A DNA stretch of 64,000 bases from Streptomyces griseoflavus. GTDB lineage: Bacteria; Actinomycetota; Actinomycetes; Streptomycetales; Streptomycetaceae. The notes under the pieces are model-generated. The model was not told where the DNA came from. It did not search any database and was given only the letters and a program-made list of their open reading frames with translations. Location: contig NZ_BMUC01000001.1 in NCBI RefSeq assembly GCF_014649995.1, positions 250,525 through 314,524 of the forward strand, given 5' to 3'. The first letter of the stretch is position 1; each line of letters begins with the position of its first letter. A program made the position numbers and the translations under genes. Below are positions 17,374 through 26,773 of the stretch, in pieces.

Positions 17374-17574
17374 TCAGCCGTCTCTGCGGCCCCGGTTGCC
17401 CGGGCGGCGGGCCACCCAGGCGCGGACGGTGTCGGCGTACCAGTACGGCTTGCCGCCCTCCACATGGTCGGGCGGCGGCAGCAGTCCGTGCTTGCGGTAG
17501 GAACGCACCGTGTCCGGCTGCACCTTGATGTGGGCCGCGATGTCCTTGTAGGACCACAGTCGTCGGTCGGTCAT
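17374..17574 (-). CDS. Small helix-turn-helix (MerR/excisionase-like) protein
   Basis: A 66-residue DNA-binding protein with an AlpA/MerR-type winged helix. WSYKDIAAHIKVQPDTVRSYRK is the HTH (the serine-arginine-tyrosine run is the recognition helix), followed by a wing-like PYWYADTVRAWVARRPG. The ATG at 17574 is placed 8 nt after GGGGAGG. An in-frame GTG at 17583 is too close to that site. Such proteins are common in Streptomyces chromosomes. No phage or integrase gene is nearby, so it is likely a resident regulator. Confidence 0.85.
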   Translation of the reverse strand: MTDRRLWSYKDIAAHIKVQPDTVRSYRKHGLLPPPDHVEGGKPYWYADTVRAWVARRPGNRGRRDG

Positions 17575-17838
17575 GGATGGCACCTCCCCGCGCGCACCAC
17601 GGAGGCGGCCGGGGGCGGCCGTCAGGGGGAGCCGGGTGCACGCTGGTGATCAGGCATGCGTTGTGCCCGGTGAACGAGGCCGGCCGGCCGGAGGGCAGGG
17701 GCTGTGCGCCGGGTGTGACGGAAGGCCCGCCTCCGCGTGACGCCCGTGACCGTGCCGGAGCTTTTGTGACAGGAGTGACGCACGGGCGCACCCCGGCTCA
17801 CCGGCGGGGCGCATTGACTTCCGCGGCCCCGCGTGAGA

Positions 17839-18372
17839 TCAGGCGGCGCCGGATGCGCGTATCAGCGCGTCCAGTTCGTCCGCGGAATCCGGTGCCAGCC
17901 GGTAGACGCCGTGCACGCTCACCGCGCTGCGCAGTTCGCCGTCCACCACGTGCCTGATCTGCCGCTCGCCCCGCCGGGACCGGTAGGTGAGCCGGGCCAG
18001 GAGGTCGGGCGGGACGGGGCGTTCGAAGGTGAGCGGGCTGCCGGGCGGGCCGACGACGACCTCGCTGACGCAGCCGGCCTTCAGCGGCTTCCAGTGGACC
18101 AGCCGGAGGTAGTCCTCCATGGCCAGTTCCTCACCCACGGTGTCGTAGTCCAGGACGCGCCCCGCCTCCATCGCCCCGAGCACCCACAGCCGCTTGCGGA
18201 GGACCCGGACCGGGTGGATCACGTCACCCGGGCGCACCCCGGCGCGCCGGAAGCTCGGCAGCGACTGGTGCGGCCCGCCGAACATCACGGTCAGGCGCTC
18301 GCCCGCGAAGCCCTCACGGGCCAGGGCCCGGCACAGGTCGTTGGTCCACAGGGTCGTGTACGCGTTCGCCAT
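17839..18372 (-). CDS. Conserved hypothetical protein
   Basis: A 177-residue soluble protein with normal Streptomyces codon bias. The region GVRPGDVIHPVRVLRKRLWVLG resembles the beta-rich entry of PUA/ASCH-type nucleic-acid-binding folds, but this is weak. The rest (DYLRLVHWKPLKAG, LLARLTYRSRRGER) matches nothing I know. ATG 18372 is the only start giving the well-coded N-terminus MANAYTTLWTND. It is transcribed away from the mmsA promoter region. Confidence 0.7.
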   Translation of the reverse strand: MANAYTTLWTNDLCRALAREGFAGERLTVMFGGPHQSLPSFRRAGVRPGDVIHPVRVLRKRLWVLGAMEAGRVLDYDTVGEELAMEDYLRLVHWKPLKAGCVSEVVVGPPGSPLTFERPVPPDLLARLTYRSRRGERQIRHVVDGELRSAVSVHGVYRLAPDSADELDALIRASGAA

Positions 18373-19024
18373 GGCACCGCACGGTAGCCGCGGGCACTGA
18401 CAGCGAGGTCCGGCCACGACACCGCCTGTTCTCGTCCGAATGTCCGGACAAAACATTGACAGGGCTTCGGTGCCGGGCTAGAAACCTGGAGAGCCGGAAG
18501 AGAGAGCCGGACATGCCGTGGAGCCGGACCGGCCGTGAGGCCGTGTGTGCCGACGAGCCGTGCGAAGGGACGACCGCGATGGCGTACGACCCGATCACCC
18601 CGGGGTGGATCGGTGTGGACCCCGTGGCCGGGCCGCGCACCCCGAACGGGGCGCGTACGCCCACCGGACCGCGCACCCCCACCGGACCGTACGTCCCCCT
18701 GGGTGCCGCCCCCGGCACCCCACCGATCGCCTCCGGCGCGGGAGGCCGCCTCGCTTTGGCAGGAGCGAGCCGCGAGCGACGACTCCCCGCCCGCCGTGGC
18801 CCCGCGCCGGAGGTTCCGTCCCGCCCCCATGTGTCCACTCGCGGACCCGAACGGCCGACACAGTGTCGGGCCCGTCCGGGACCCGGGACCTGGTGGGATG
18901 AGGACATGGCCCGGAGCGCGGCGCACCCGCCCGCGACCGGGACGCAAGAGCAGGACCAGCTGTACGCGCTGCACGAACGGCACGTCTCCACCCGACGCCG
19001 CCCTCTGCGAAGGAGTTCTCGGTC
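18373..19024. other. 652-bp region upstream of mmsA
   Basis: It contains a clear promoter (18456-18484) and then about 500 bp in which several frames look partly coding but none holds up. A Pro/Thr-rich frame from 18580 shows good third-position G/C for about 55 codons and then loses it. Other frames look better afterwards. It is either a long untranslated leader or a decayed small gene. The only confident start is that of mmsA, preceded by AAGGAG. Confidence 0.5.
18456..18484 (+). promoter_or_regulatory. Housekeeping-type promoter upstream of mmsA
   Basis: TTGACA (18456-18461) and TAGAAA (18479-18484) are separated by 17 nt. A perfect 10-bp palindrome TGTCCGGACA (18441-18450) lies 5 nt before the -35 and could be a regulator site. 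The leader to mmsA would be about 530 nt. Confidence 0.6.
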
Positions 19025-20527
<1,503 letters not shown>

Positions 20528-20552
20528 CGCGGGCGGACCACCACGCCACCCC

Positions 20553-20590
20553 CCGGCCGGGACCGTGCTCACCTCCACGGTCCCGGCCGG
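20553..20590 (+). terminator. mmsA terminator hairpin
   Basis: CCGGCCGGGACCGTG (20553-20567) pairs perfectly with CACGGTCCCGGCCGG (20576-20590) around an 8-nt loop, 25 nt after the mmsA stop. Confidence 0.8.
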
Positions 20591-20728
20591 CGGTCCGCGC
20601 CCGAGCGTGACCGGCCCCGCGTACCGCGAACGCGGTACGCGGCGGGCCTCCCGTACGCCGCAGGGAGGTCCCCCGGTTCGGTCTCCGGTCGACAACTGGC
20701 CGACAGGTCGACCCCGTACGGTTGACGC

Positions 20729-23386
20729 ATGGATCTTCGACTGCCCGGAGCGCGGTGGCTGCGGTCACGGCGGCCGCGACGGACGGCCGCCGCCGCGGCC
20801 GCCGTCGTCGTGCTCGCCGGTGCCGGCACCTGGACCGCCGTCGCCTCGGACGACGCACCCCCGGTCCGGCGCGCCGACCGGGTCATGGCCACGGAGGACG
20901 GGGTGCGCATCGACACCTCGTACTTCACCGCCGGACCCGACGGCCGCCGCCCGGCCGTACTGCTCGGACACGGCTTCGGCGGCAGCAAGGAGGACGTGCG
21001 GCAGCAGGCCGAGGAACTCGCCCGCGACGGGTACGCGGTCCTCACCTGGTCCGCCCGCAGCTTCGGCAGGTCCACCGGGAAGATCGGGCTCAACGACCCC
21101 GACGGCGAGGTCGCCGACGTCTCCCGCCTGATCGACTGGCTCGCCGGCCGGCCCGAGGTACGGCTCGACAAGGACGGCGACCCGCGCGTCGGGATGGCCG
21201 GCGGCTCGTACGGAGGCGCCATCGCCCTGCTCACCGCCGGGCACGACGACCGGGTCGACGCCATCGCCCCGGCCATCACCTACTTCGACCTCGCCGACGC
21301 GCTGTTCCCCGGCGGGGTGTTCAAGAGGCTGTGGGCCGGCATCTTCGTCAACTCCGGCGGAGGGTGCGACAAGTTCGAGCCGGCGCTGTGCGAGATGTAC
21401 GAGCGGGTCGCCGAGACCGGCGTCCCCGACGCCGAGGCCCGCGCACTCCTCGCAGCGCGCTCGCCGTCCGCCGTCGCCGACCGCATCGACGTGCCCACCC
21501 TCCTCCTGCAGGGCCAGTCGGACTCCCTCTTCCCGCTCGGCCAGGCCGACGCCGCCGCCCAGGCGATCCGCGCCAACGGCGCCCCCGTGGGCGTCGACTG
21601 GATCGCCGGCGGACACGACGGCGGCGACCCGGAGACCGCACGGGTGCGGCAGCGCGTGACCGCCTGGTTCGACCGCTACCTCAAGGACGACAAGGGCGCC
21701 GACACCGGCCCCGCCTTCCGCGTCACCCGCACCGGAGGAGTCGACTCCACCGACGGACGGGCCGTGCTGAACGGCGCGAGCGCCGACCGTTACCCGGGGC
21801 TCGGAAGCGGCGGCCGGACCGTCCCGCTCACCGGACGCGACGAGCAGAGCTTCGCCAACCCGGCCGGCGCGAGCCCGCCCGCCGTCTCCGCCCTGCCCGG
21901 CCTCGGCGGCTCCGGCGGACTCGCCCAGCTCTCCTCGCTCGGCGTCGGCGTCTCCCTGGACTTCCCCGGCCAGCACGCCCGCTTCGAATCCGCCCCGGTC
22001 CGCGGCGCCCTGCGGATCACCGGCTCACCGACCGTCACCGTGCACGTCAAGTCCACCAGCGACGACGCCGTCCTCTTCGCCAAGGTGTACGACGTCGGCC
22101 CGGACGGACGGCAGCAGGTGCTGCCCTCGCAGCTCGTCACCCCCGTCCGCGTCGAGGACGCCAGGGCCGGCAAGGACGTGAAGCTCACCCTGCCCGCCGT
22201 CGACCACGAGGTCGAGGACGGCCACCGGCTGCGCCTGGTCCTCGCCTCCACCGACCTCGGCTACGCCTCCCCGGCCACCCCGGCGACGTACACCGTCTCC
22301 CTCCGCGGCGACCTCACCGTCCCCACCGCGCCCGGTGTGACCACCGCCGCCGCCCCGCTGCCCGCGTGGGTGGTGTGGCTGCCGGCCGCCGGTGCGCTGA
22401 CCGCCCTCGGCCTGCTGCTGACCGGCCGCCGCCGCACCACCGCCCCGGCCCCCGACCCCGCGCTCGCCGAGGTGCCCCTGCAGATCACCGGCCTGAGCAA
22501 GCGGTACGCCCGCTCCTCCGACCGGTACGCCGTGCGGGACCTGTCGTTCCGGGTGGAGAAGGGCCAGGTGCTCGGACTGCTTGGCCCGAACGGCGCCGGC
22601 AAGACGACCACCCTGCGCATGCTCATGGGCCTCATCAGGCCCGACGACGGCGAGATCCGCGTCTTCGGCCACGCCATCCGCCCCGGCGCCCCGGTGCTCT
22701 CCCGGGTCGGCGCCTTCGTCGAGGGCGCCGGCTTCCTGCCGCACCTGTCCGGCCGGGAGAACCTGGAGCTGTACTGGCGGGCCACCGGCCGCCCGCCCCA
22801 GGACGCCCACCTGGACGAGGCCCTGAAGATCGCCGGCCTCGGAGGCGCGCTCGCCCGCTCGGTGCGCACCTACTCCCAGGGCATGCGCCAGCGCCTCGCC
22901 ATCGCCCAGGCCATGCTCGGCCTCCCGGACCTGCTCATCCTCGACGAGCCGACCAACGGCCTCGACCCGCCCCAGATCCGCGAGATGCGCGAGGTGATGA
23001 TCCGGTACGCGGCCGCCGGACGCACGGTGATCGTCTCCAGCCACCTGCTGTCCGAGGTCGAGCAGTCCTGCACGCACCTCGTCGTCATGGACCGCGGACA
23101 GCTCGTCCAGGCGGGCCCGGTGCAGGAGATCGTCGGCTCCGGCGACACCCTCCTCGTCGGCACCGTCACGCCCGTGGAGGAGCCGGTCGCCGAGAAGATC
23201 GCCGCACTGCCGGGCGTCGCCTCGGCCGTCCGCACCGACGAGGGACTGCTGGTGCGGCTCGGCCCCGACGGCACCGCCCCGCGCCTGGTCGCCGAACTGG
23301 TCCGGCTGGACGTGCCCGTGGCGTCGGTCGGCCCGCACCGCCGCCTCGAGGACGCCTTCCTCACCCTGATCGGAGGTTCCGCATGA
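20729..23386 (+). CDS. Fusion: membrane-anchored X-Pro-dipeptidyl-peptidase-like hydrolase + ABC transporter ATPase
   Basis: An 885-residue two-part protein. After one transmembrane/signal helix (residues 18-40) comes an extracellular S15/CocE-type alpha/beta hydrolase with a complete triad: Ser160 in GGSYGG, Asp265 and His296. A jelly-roll X-Pro C-terminal domain occupies about residues 380-530. A second membrane helix (545-565) leads to a cytoplasmic ABC ATPase with Walker A GPNGAGKTT (619-627), signature YSQGMRQR (715-722) and Walker B LLILDEP (735-741). The next gene, a permease, overlaps by four bases. The layout suggests an exporter whose ATPase is tethered to an outside peptidase or esterase. 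Start ATG 20729 is the first in frame. Confidence 0.92.
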   Translation: MDLRLPGARWLRSRRPRRTAAAAAAVVVLAGAGTWTAVASDDAPPVRRADRVMATEDGVRIDTSYFTAGPDGRRPAVLLGHGFGGSKEDVRQQAEELARDGYAVLTWSARSFGRSTGKIGLNDPDGEVADVSRLIDWLAGRPEVRLDKDGDPRVGMAGGSYGGAIALLTAGHDDRVDAIAPAITYFDLADALFPGGVFKRLWAGIFVNSGGGCDKFEPALCEMYERVAETGVPDAEARALLAARSPSAVADRIDVPTLLLQGQSDSLFPLGQADAAAQAIRANGAPVGVDWIAGGHDGGDPETARVRQRVTAWFDRYLKDDKGADTGPAFRVTRTGGVDSTDGRAVLNGASADRYPGLGSGGRTVPLTGRDEQSFANPAGASPPAVSALPGLGGSGGLAQLSSLGVGVSLDFPGQHARFESAPVRGALRITGSPTVTVHVKSTSDDAVLFAKVYDVGPDGRQQVLPSQLVTPVRVEDARAGKDVKLTLPAVDHEVEDGHRLRLVLASTDLGYASPATPATYTVSLRGDLTVPTAPGVTTAAAPLPAWVVWLPAAGALTALGLLLTGRRRTTAPAPDPALAEVPLQITGLSKRYARSSDRYAVRDLSFRVEKGQVLGLLGPNGAGKTTTLRMLMGLIRPDDGEIRVFGHAIRPGAPVLSRVGAFVEGAGFLPHLSGRENLELYWRATGRPPQDAHLDEALKIAGLGGALARSVRTYSQGMRQRLAIAQAMLGLPDLLILDEPTNGLDPPQIREMREVMIRYAAAGRTVIVSSHLLSEVEQSCTHLVVMDRGQLVQAGPVQEIVGSGDTLLVGTVTPVEEPVAEKIAALPGVASAVRTDEGLLVRLGPDGTAPRLVAELVRLDVPVASVGPHRRLEDAFLTLIGGSA

Positions 23387-24285
23387 GCACGCTCACCGAG
23401 CGGGACGAACCCGCCGGGCCGGACGGGACGACCGCCCGCCCCGTCGAGGTCGCCGACGGCTACCGCGCGGGCCGCACCCTGCCGCTGCGGGTGGAACTGG
23501 TCCGCCAGCTCAAGCGCCGCCGCACCTACGTCATGGGCGCGGTCCTCGCCCTCCTGCCGTTCGTGCTGGTGGTCGCCTTCGCCATCGGCGGCGAACCGGA
23601 CCGGCCCGGCGGCCGGGTGAACCTGATGGACACGGCCACCGCGTCCGGCGCCAACTTCGCCGCCGTGAACCTGTTCGTCTCGGCGGGCTTCCTGCTGGTC
23701 ATCCCCGTCGCCCTGTTCTGCGGGGACACCGTCGCCTCGGAGGCCGGCTGGTCCTCCCTGCGCTACCTGCTCGCCGCGCCCGTGCCCCGGATGCGCCTGC
23801 TGTGGTCCAAGCTGATCGTCGGACTGGGGCTGAGCCTCGCCGCGATGGTGCTGCTGCCGGTGGTCGCCCTCGCCGTCGGCACCGTCGCCTACGGCTGGGG
23901 CCCGCTGAAGATCCCCACCGGCGGGGCGCTCGACCCGGGGACCGCCGCGCAGCGGCTCGTGATCGTCGTGGCGTACCTGTTCGTGTCGCAACTGGTCACC
24001 GCCGCCCTGGCGTTCTGGCTGTCCACCCGCACCGACGCCCCGCTGGGCGCGGTCGGCGGGGCCGTGGGCCTGACCATCGTCGGCAATGTGCTGGACGCCG
24101 TCACCGCACTCGGCGACTGGCGTCACTTCCTGCCCGCGCACTGGCAGTTCGCCTGGGCCGACGCCGTCCAGCCCAGCCCGGAGTGGTCCGGCATGATCCA
24201 GGGCGCGGCGGTGTCCGTGACGTACGCGCTCGTGCTGTTCGCGCTGGCGTTCCGCGGGTTCGTGCGCAAGGACGTCGTGTCGTGA
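23383..24285 (+). CDS. ABC transporter permease
   Basis: A 300-residue ABC-2-type permease. About 45 N-terminal cytoplasmic residues precede six hydrophobic helices, including the first around 52-70 and a pair around 95-120. The ATG overlaps the stop of the hydrolase-ATPase gene (ATGA) and has GGAGG upstream, so both subunits are made together. A dimer of this permease with the fused ATPase would form a complete exporter. Substrate unknown. The external hydrolase hints at a peptide or ester-containing compound. Confidence 0.9.
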   Translation: MSTLTERDEPAGPDGTTARPVEVADGYRAGRTLPLRVELVRQLKRRRTYVMGAVLALLPFVLVVAFAIGGEPDRPGGRVNLMDTATASGANFAAVNLFVSAGFLLVIPVALFCGDTVASEAGWSSLRYLLAAPVPRMRLLWSKLIVGLGLSLAAMVLLPVVALAVGTVAYGWGPLKIPTGGALDPGTAAQRLVIVVAYLFVSQLVTAALAFWLSTRTDAPLGAVGGAVGLTIVGNVLDAVTALGDWRHFLPAHWQFAWADAVQPSPEWSGMIQGAAVSVTYALVLFALAFRGFVRKDVVS

Positions 24286-24313
24286 GAAGGCGGGACGTGG
24301 TGTCCTGACGCCC

Positions 24314-24338
24314 GGCCCGCGCGCCCGTCGCGCGGGCC
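24314..24338 (+). terminator. Terminator hairpin after the ABC permease gene
   Basis: GGCCCGCGCG (24314-24323) pairs perfectly with CGCGCGGGCC (24329-24338) around CCCGT, 28 nt past the permease stop. Confidence 0.65.
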
Positions 24339-24420
24339 AACCGGGTGAACCTGCGCAACCGATTCCGTGGAGCCGGGTTGATGAAGGAGTAGGCCATGCG
24401 GCAGCGGAGGGCCAGAACGC

Positions 24421-25401
24421 GTGGCCGCTCCCGATTCTCCAAGCAGGAAGACAACCACATTGCGACAGACCCTGAGCAGGGGAGTGTTCGCGGCGGCCGC
24501 CACCGCCACGGGCATTCTGTCCCTGTACGGAACCCCCGCCCTCGCCGACTCGTTCGCGGGGGGCGGCGCCGAGGATTCTCCCGGTGTGCTGTCCGGGAAC
24601 AACGTGCAGGCCCCGGTCCACGTGCCGGTCAACGCGTGCGGCAACACCGTCACGGGGATCGGCGCCTTCAACGAGGCGTCCGACAACACGTGCGTCAACA
24701 CGTCCGAGGGCGGCAAGCACGGTGACGGCGCGCACGCCGTCGGCGGCACCAAGGGCTCGCCCGGCGTGGCCTCCGGCAACACCGTGCAGGCCCCGGTCCA
24801 CGCCCCGGTCAACGTGTGCGGCAACACCGTGACCGGCGCGGGCGCGTTCAACAGCGCGCACGACAACACCTGCGTCAACACCTCCGGCGGCGACCACTCC
24901 AAGAAGTCCGCGGACCGTTCGGTGGACCCCGCGCACAAGGAGTCCTCGCACCAGGGGGCCGGCACCTCGTACCACGAGTCCGGCGCCTCGCACAGCGAGT
25001 CCGGCGGCGCGCACGCGGTGGGCGCCGCCAAGGGCTCGCCCGGCGTGCTCTCCGGCAACCTGATCCAGGCGCCCATCGACCTGTCGCTGAACGCCTGCGG
25101 CAACAGCGTCAACCTGGTGGGCCTGTTCAACGACGCGAGCGACAACACCTGCGTCAACGAGACGGGTCACAAGAAGGAGAAGGAGAAGGAGAAGGACAAG
25201 GAGACGCCCGAGCCTCCCACCAAGGTGAAGACGCCCCCGACGCGGGACGAGGAGCCGCCCGCCGGGGAAGTGCCCGGCAACCCGCCGCACCTGGCGGAGA
25301 CCGGCAGCGACGGCCTGCTGGCCGCCTCGGCCGCCGGCGCCGCGCTGCTCGCGGGCGGTGCGATGCTGTACCGTCGCGGCCGCGTCGGCGCCCGCCGCTA
25401 G
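24421..25401 (+). CDS. Long chaplin with three chaplin domains and sortase signal
   Basis: A 326-residue exported protein (GTG 24421, with GGAGGG nine nt upstream; a TTG at 24460 would give 313). After a signal peptide ending ALADS come three chaplin domains (about residues 55-95, 115-155, 200-240). Each has SPGVxSGNxxQAP, an NxCGNxV motif and a closing DNTCVN, so two cysteines per domain. A Lys/Glu-rich linker and the sortase signal LAETG follow, then a hydrophobic helix and an Arg-rich tail. Long chaplins are covalently bound to the cell wall by sortase and anchor the hydrophobic amyloid layer of aerial hyphae. The long chaplins of S. coelicolor have two such domains, so three is notable. 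Confidence 0.93.
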   Translation: MAAPDSPSRKTTTLRQTLSRGVFAAAATATGILSLYGTPALADSFAGGGAEDSPGVLSGNNVQAPVHVPVNACGNTVTGIGAFNEASDNTCVNTSEGGKHGDGAHAVGGTKGSPGVASGNTVQAPVHAPVNVCGNTVTGAGAFNSAHDNTCVNTSGGDHSKKSADRSVDPAHKESSHQGAGTSYHESGASHSESGGAHAVGAAKGSPGVLSGNLIQAPIDLSLNACGNSVNLVGLFNDASDNTCVNETGHKKEKEKEKDKETPEPPTKVKTPPTRDEEPPAGEVPGNPPHLAETGSDGLLAASAAGAALLAGGAMLYRRGRVGARR

Positions 25402-25451
25402 CCGCGCACCGGGTTCCGGACCCGCCCCGGCCGGTACCCGCACCCCTCCAG

Positions 25452-25491
25452 CGAAGCGTCCCCCGGACCTCCAGGTCCGGGGGACGCTTCG
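25452..25491. terminator. Strong hairpin between convergent chaplin and oxidoreductase genes
   Basis: A 19-bp perfect stem starting CGAAGCGTCCCCCGG (25452) and ending GGGGGACGCTTCG (25491) with a 2-nt centre. It sits between convergent genes and should terminate both. Confidence 0.85.
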
Positions 25492-25504
25492 TCGTGGCCC
25501 GCCG

Positions 25505-26773
25505 TCAGCCGCGTACCGGTGACGGCGCCCCGCTGCGGCTGCCGCTGCCCGGGACGGGAACCGTGCCGCGCACCGGGGTCGAGCCGAGCCGCCGGCGCAC
25601 CCCCTGGACCAGCGTCGACGCCGTGTACGTCGCACCGTGCACGAAGCGCATCGCCGGGCCGAAACCGGACGCGGTCACCAGGCCGGCCAGGAACAGACCG
25701 GGGTGCGAGGACTCGAAACCGTGACCGACCGCGGGGGTGCCGTCGGGCAGCGCCACCATCGAGCCGCGCAGCTCCGCGGAGAGCAGGCTGAGCCGGTCAC
25801 GGTACGCCTTGAACCCGGTGGCGGCGATGACGTGCTCCGTCTCCAGGCTGCGCCGGGCACCCCGGTGGTCGGTCAGGTCGAGCCGCAGTCCGCCCGGCAC
25901 CGCGGCGGCGGCCGTCACCTCGTGGCCCGGCAGCAGGTCCACCGCCCGCTCCACCCGGTCCCGCACCCACCAGGCGCCCGCCGGACCCAGCGCCGTGGCC
26001 GCGATCCGGGCCCGGGTCGCCTCCGGCAGCCGCCGGAACAGGCCCGGCCGCTCGGAGTAGAACCAGTTCCGCCAGCCGGGGCCCAGCCCGCTGTGCGGCG
26101 AGCGGACCGACTGCCACCGGGAACGCTCCAGGGCGGGCGGCACGTCGTTCCACCGCAGCCGCTCCGCCCGCGCCAGCACCCGCACCCGCGTGCCCTGTTC
26201 GGCGAGGAGCGCCGCCGTCTCCAGGGCCGCCTGGCCGCCCCCGATCACCGTGACGTCCTTGCCCTGAAAGTGGCCCAGGTCGCTGTGGTGGCTGCTGTGC
26301 GTCACCAGCGTGGGGTGCAGTCCGCGCAGGGCCGCCGGCACCTCGATGAACGGCATCACCCCCACCGCCAGCGCCACCGTCCGCGCCCGCAGCGCCTCCC
26401 CGTCGTCGGTGACGGCCGTGAAGCCGTCGGCACCGTACGCCACCCGCGCGATCATGCGCTCGTCCACCGCCGGCCCGGCGTGGTGGGCGAACCACAGGCC
26501 GTACGAGGCGAACGCCTCCACGGGGATCGGCTCCGCGTGACGCGCCGTCATGCCCTGCTCGGCGCAGTACGCCTCCAGCGTCCACCGCCCGGCCGGGTCG
26601 GACAGGTTGGACGCCCACGGCTCCGACTTCAGGAACATGCCGCCGGGCATGTGGTCCCGCCAGGACGCCATGGGCCGGCCGAACACGCGCAGGTTCAGTC
26701 CGGCGGCCGCCGCGTGGGACGCGATCGACAGACCGTAGGGACCCGCGCCCACCACCAGAAGGTCGTACATCAT
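25505..26773 (-). CDS. FAD/NAD(P)-dependent oxidoreductase (flavin monooxygenase-like)
   Basis: A 422-residue flavoprotein. The FAD-binding GAGPYG is at residues 9-14. A second Rossmann motif VIGGGQAALE (about 176-185) binds NAD(P)H, and IAATGFK appears in the C-terminal third. This resembles the N-hydroxylating and Baeyer-Villiger-like monooxygenase superfamily. The ATG overlaps the ATP-grasp stop (TGATG), so the pair is coupled. The last 25 residues are low-complexity. With the ATP-grasp enzyme and the neighbouring glycan genes it may oxidise an amide-linked product, but no substrate is indicated by the sequence. Confidence 0.85.
   Translation of the reverse strand: MMYDLLVVGAGPYGLSIASHAAAAGLNLRVFGRPMASWRDHMPGGMFLKSEPWASNLSDPAGRWTLEAYCAEQGMTARHAEPIPVEAFASYGLWFAHHAGPAVDERMIARVAYGADGFTAVTDDGEALRARTVALAVGVMPFIEVPAALRGLHPTLVTHSSHHSDLGHFQGKDVTVIGGGQAALETAALLAEQGTRVRVLARAERLRWNDVPPALERSRWQSVRSPHSGLGPGWRNWFYSERPGLFRRLPEATRARIAATALGPAGAWWVRDRVERAVDLLPGHEVTAAAAVPGGLRLDLTDHRGARRSLETEHVIAATGFKAYRDRLSLLSAELRGSMVALPDGTPAVGHGFESSHPGLFLAGLVTASGFGPAMRFVHGATYTASTLVQGVRRRLGSTPVRGTVPVPGSGSRSGAPSPVRG

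Noticed and set aside
20722-24285. 1187-codon plus-strand frame, Arg/Pro-rich in its first 880 codons
   Set aside because: Only its last 300 codons, from 23383, are the real permease gene. The earlier part is an out-of-frame reading of the hydrolase-ATPase gene.
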